From the NCBI GenBank assembly GCA_964437465.1, contig CAYTGI010000013.1, positions 1 to 30,294 on the forward strand: a DNA stretch of 30,294 nt, written 5' to 3'. This DNA is from JAGQLF01 sp964437465 (GTDB lineage: Bacteria > Patescibacteriota > Dojkabacteria > J137). The notes under the pieces are model-generated. The model was not told where the DNA came from. It did no database searches and saw only the letters and a program-made list of their open reading frames with translations. The first letter of the stretch is position 1. Each line of letters opens with the position of its first letter. This document shows positions 29,687 through 30,294 of the stretch, piece by piece. A program made the position numbers and the translations under genes.

Positions 29687-30294
29687 TATCTATGCCTCTT
29701 AGAAAATTTTGACTCAAATTTGTCCCTAGATATACCTATTGGTTCTAAACTGATACCTATTAATTCAAGTGCTTGAGGTAATAAATTCATTTTATATATT
29801 ACTAAAGCAACAAGAATTAAGAAAGCTCCGTAAATTACATAATCTCTCGAATCACCATATATTGCTGTCTTTGGAAGTTGACAACCATTGTTTGTACACT
29901 CAGGATTATTTAAACATTCATCTAGAACACATCTATTTTGATTAGTATCACAAATATGTCCAATAGGACACGCTTCTCCATCTTTCCCACCACATGGTTG
30001 ACCACAGAACTGTGGTATACAGTTATTTTGACACGTTATTAAGTCTGTATAATTACCTGTTGGACTCTGTAAACACTGGTATGTATTTGTATCACAAATA
30101 TATGATTGAACTGGAGCTTCACAGTCTATTTCACAAGAACTCAAATCTGCGTACTCTCCATTAGGATCCTCTTCACATGTATAGTTTATTTTATTACATA
30201 TATATCTTTGAGGTGCTTTACAATTGTCCTGACATGAACTTAAATCAGCGAATGTACCATTATCATCTTGTCGACAAGTAAATGTAGTTGTATC
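29686..30294 (-). CDS. Cys-rich repeat surface protein, second paralogue, partial
   Basis: The frame is open from the right window edge (30294) to the TAA at 29686-29688: 202 residues, with the N-terminus beyond the window. It has three Cys-rich repeats (TFTCRQDDNGTFADLSSCQD, YICNKINYTCEEDPNGEYAD and YICDTNTYQCLQSPTGNYTD), then the module CGQPCGGKDGEACPIGHICD, LPKTA, a membrane helix and a tail ending KFESKFSKRHR. The last 100 residues are closely similar to those of the gene at 27308-29686. The TTG at 30144 is not a likely true start. The stop overlaps the next ATG by one base, so the two paralogues form an operon. Confidence 0.8.
   Translation of the reverse strand, partial: DTTTFTCRQDDNGTFADLSSCQDNCKAPQRYICNKINYTCEEDPNGEYADLSSCEIDCEAPVQSYICDTNTYQCLQSPTGNYTDLITCQNNCIPQFCGQPCGGKDGEACPIGHICDTNQNRCVLDECLNNPECTNNGCQLPKTAIYGDSRDYVIYGAFLILVALVIYKMNLLPQALELIGISLEPIGISRDKFESKFSKRHR

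Overview
The window is AT-rich and densely coded, with short intergenic gaps and the standard genetic code (genes end in TAA, TAG and TGA). It holds tRNAs for Gly, Leu and Asp, two translation genes (gatA, cysS), cell-surface glycosyltransferases and many secreted or membrane-anchored proteins of unknown family. Small coiled-coil proteins, Cys-rich surface proteins with sortase-like tails, leaderless-looking promoters and lone GIY-YIG and DUF559 nuclease genes all fit a Patescibacteria (candidate phyla radiation) genome. That placement is inference; no rRNA or phylogenetic marker tree was available.

Layout. 1-2000: a decayed GIY-YIG gene, a Nudix hydrolase, tRNA-Gly with promoter and terminator, a hypothetical, and a coiled-coil protein (MALT family). 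2057-6594: a surface polymer block with a membrane-anchored protein, a GT-C-like polytopic protein, and convergent GT4 and GT2 glycosyltransferases. 6660-9560: an accessory region with a GC-rich foreign-looking secreted protein (7291-8067), a field of small palindromes, and a DUF559 nuclease gene inside imperfect terminal inverted repeats. 9561-12248: the second MALT coiled-coil gene, a protein with a twin-arginine-like leader, and a Wzx/MviN-type flippase split by an in-frame TAG. 12250-12690 is palindrome-rich non-coding DNA. 12691-15576: a long disordered membrane protein and gatA. 15563-20217: an RNA polymerase ECF sigma factor fused to a membrane anchor and two repeated outer domains, a GerMN-like membrane protein, a trypsin-like protease with a sorting-like tail, and two small coupled genes. 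20347-24525: cysS, a PIG-L/LmbE deacetylase, a structured leader or small RNA, a YvlD-family membrane protein, a frameshifted CPA2 antiporter and a PspC protein. 24522-27138: a second trypsin-like protease, an acidic disordered protein, tRNA-Leu, a small CxxC protein, and tRNA-Asp followed by a tiny GIY-YIG element flanked by a copy of the tRNA 3' end. 27308-30294: two translationally coupled Cys-rich repeat surface proteins ending in LPKTA tails; the second runs off the window.

The strongest candidates for something undescribed are: (a) the element at 22615-22763, where divergent promoters share a palindromic -35 box and one makes a short folded RNA with alternative terminator and antiterminator pairings ahead of the LmbE gene; (b) the 368-bp GIY-YIG unit in the 3' end of tRNA-Asp; (c) the DUF559 unit with about 70-bp inverted ends and a flanking 7-bp direct repeat; (d) the one-piece transmembrane sigma factor. 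Most of the other coding content concerns the cell envelope: glycan synthesis, flipping, surface proteolysis and Cys-rich surface proteins.
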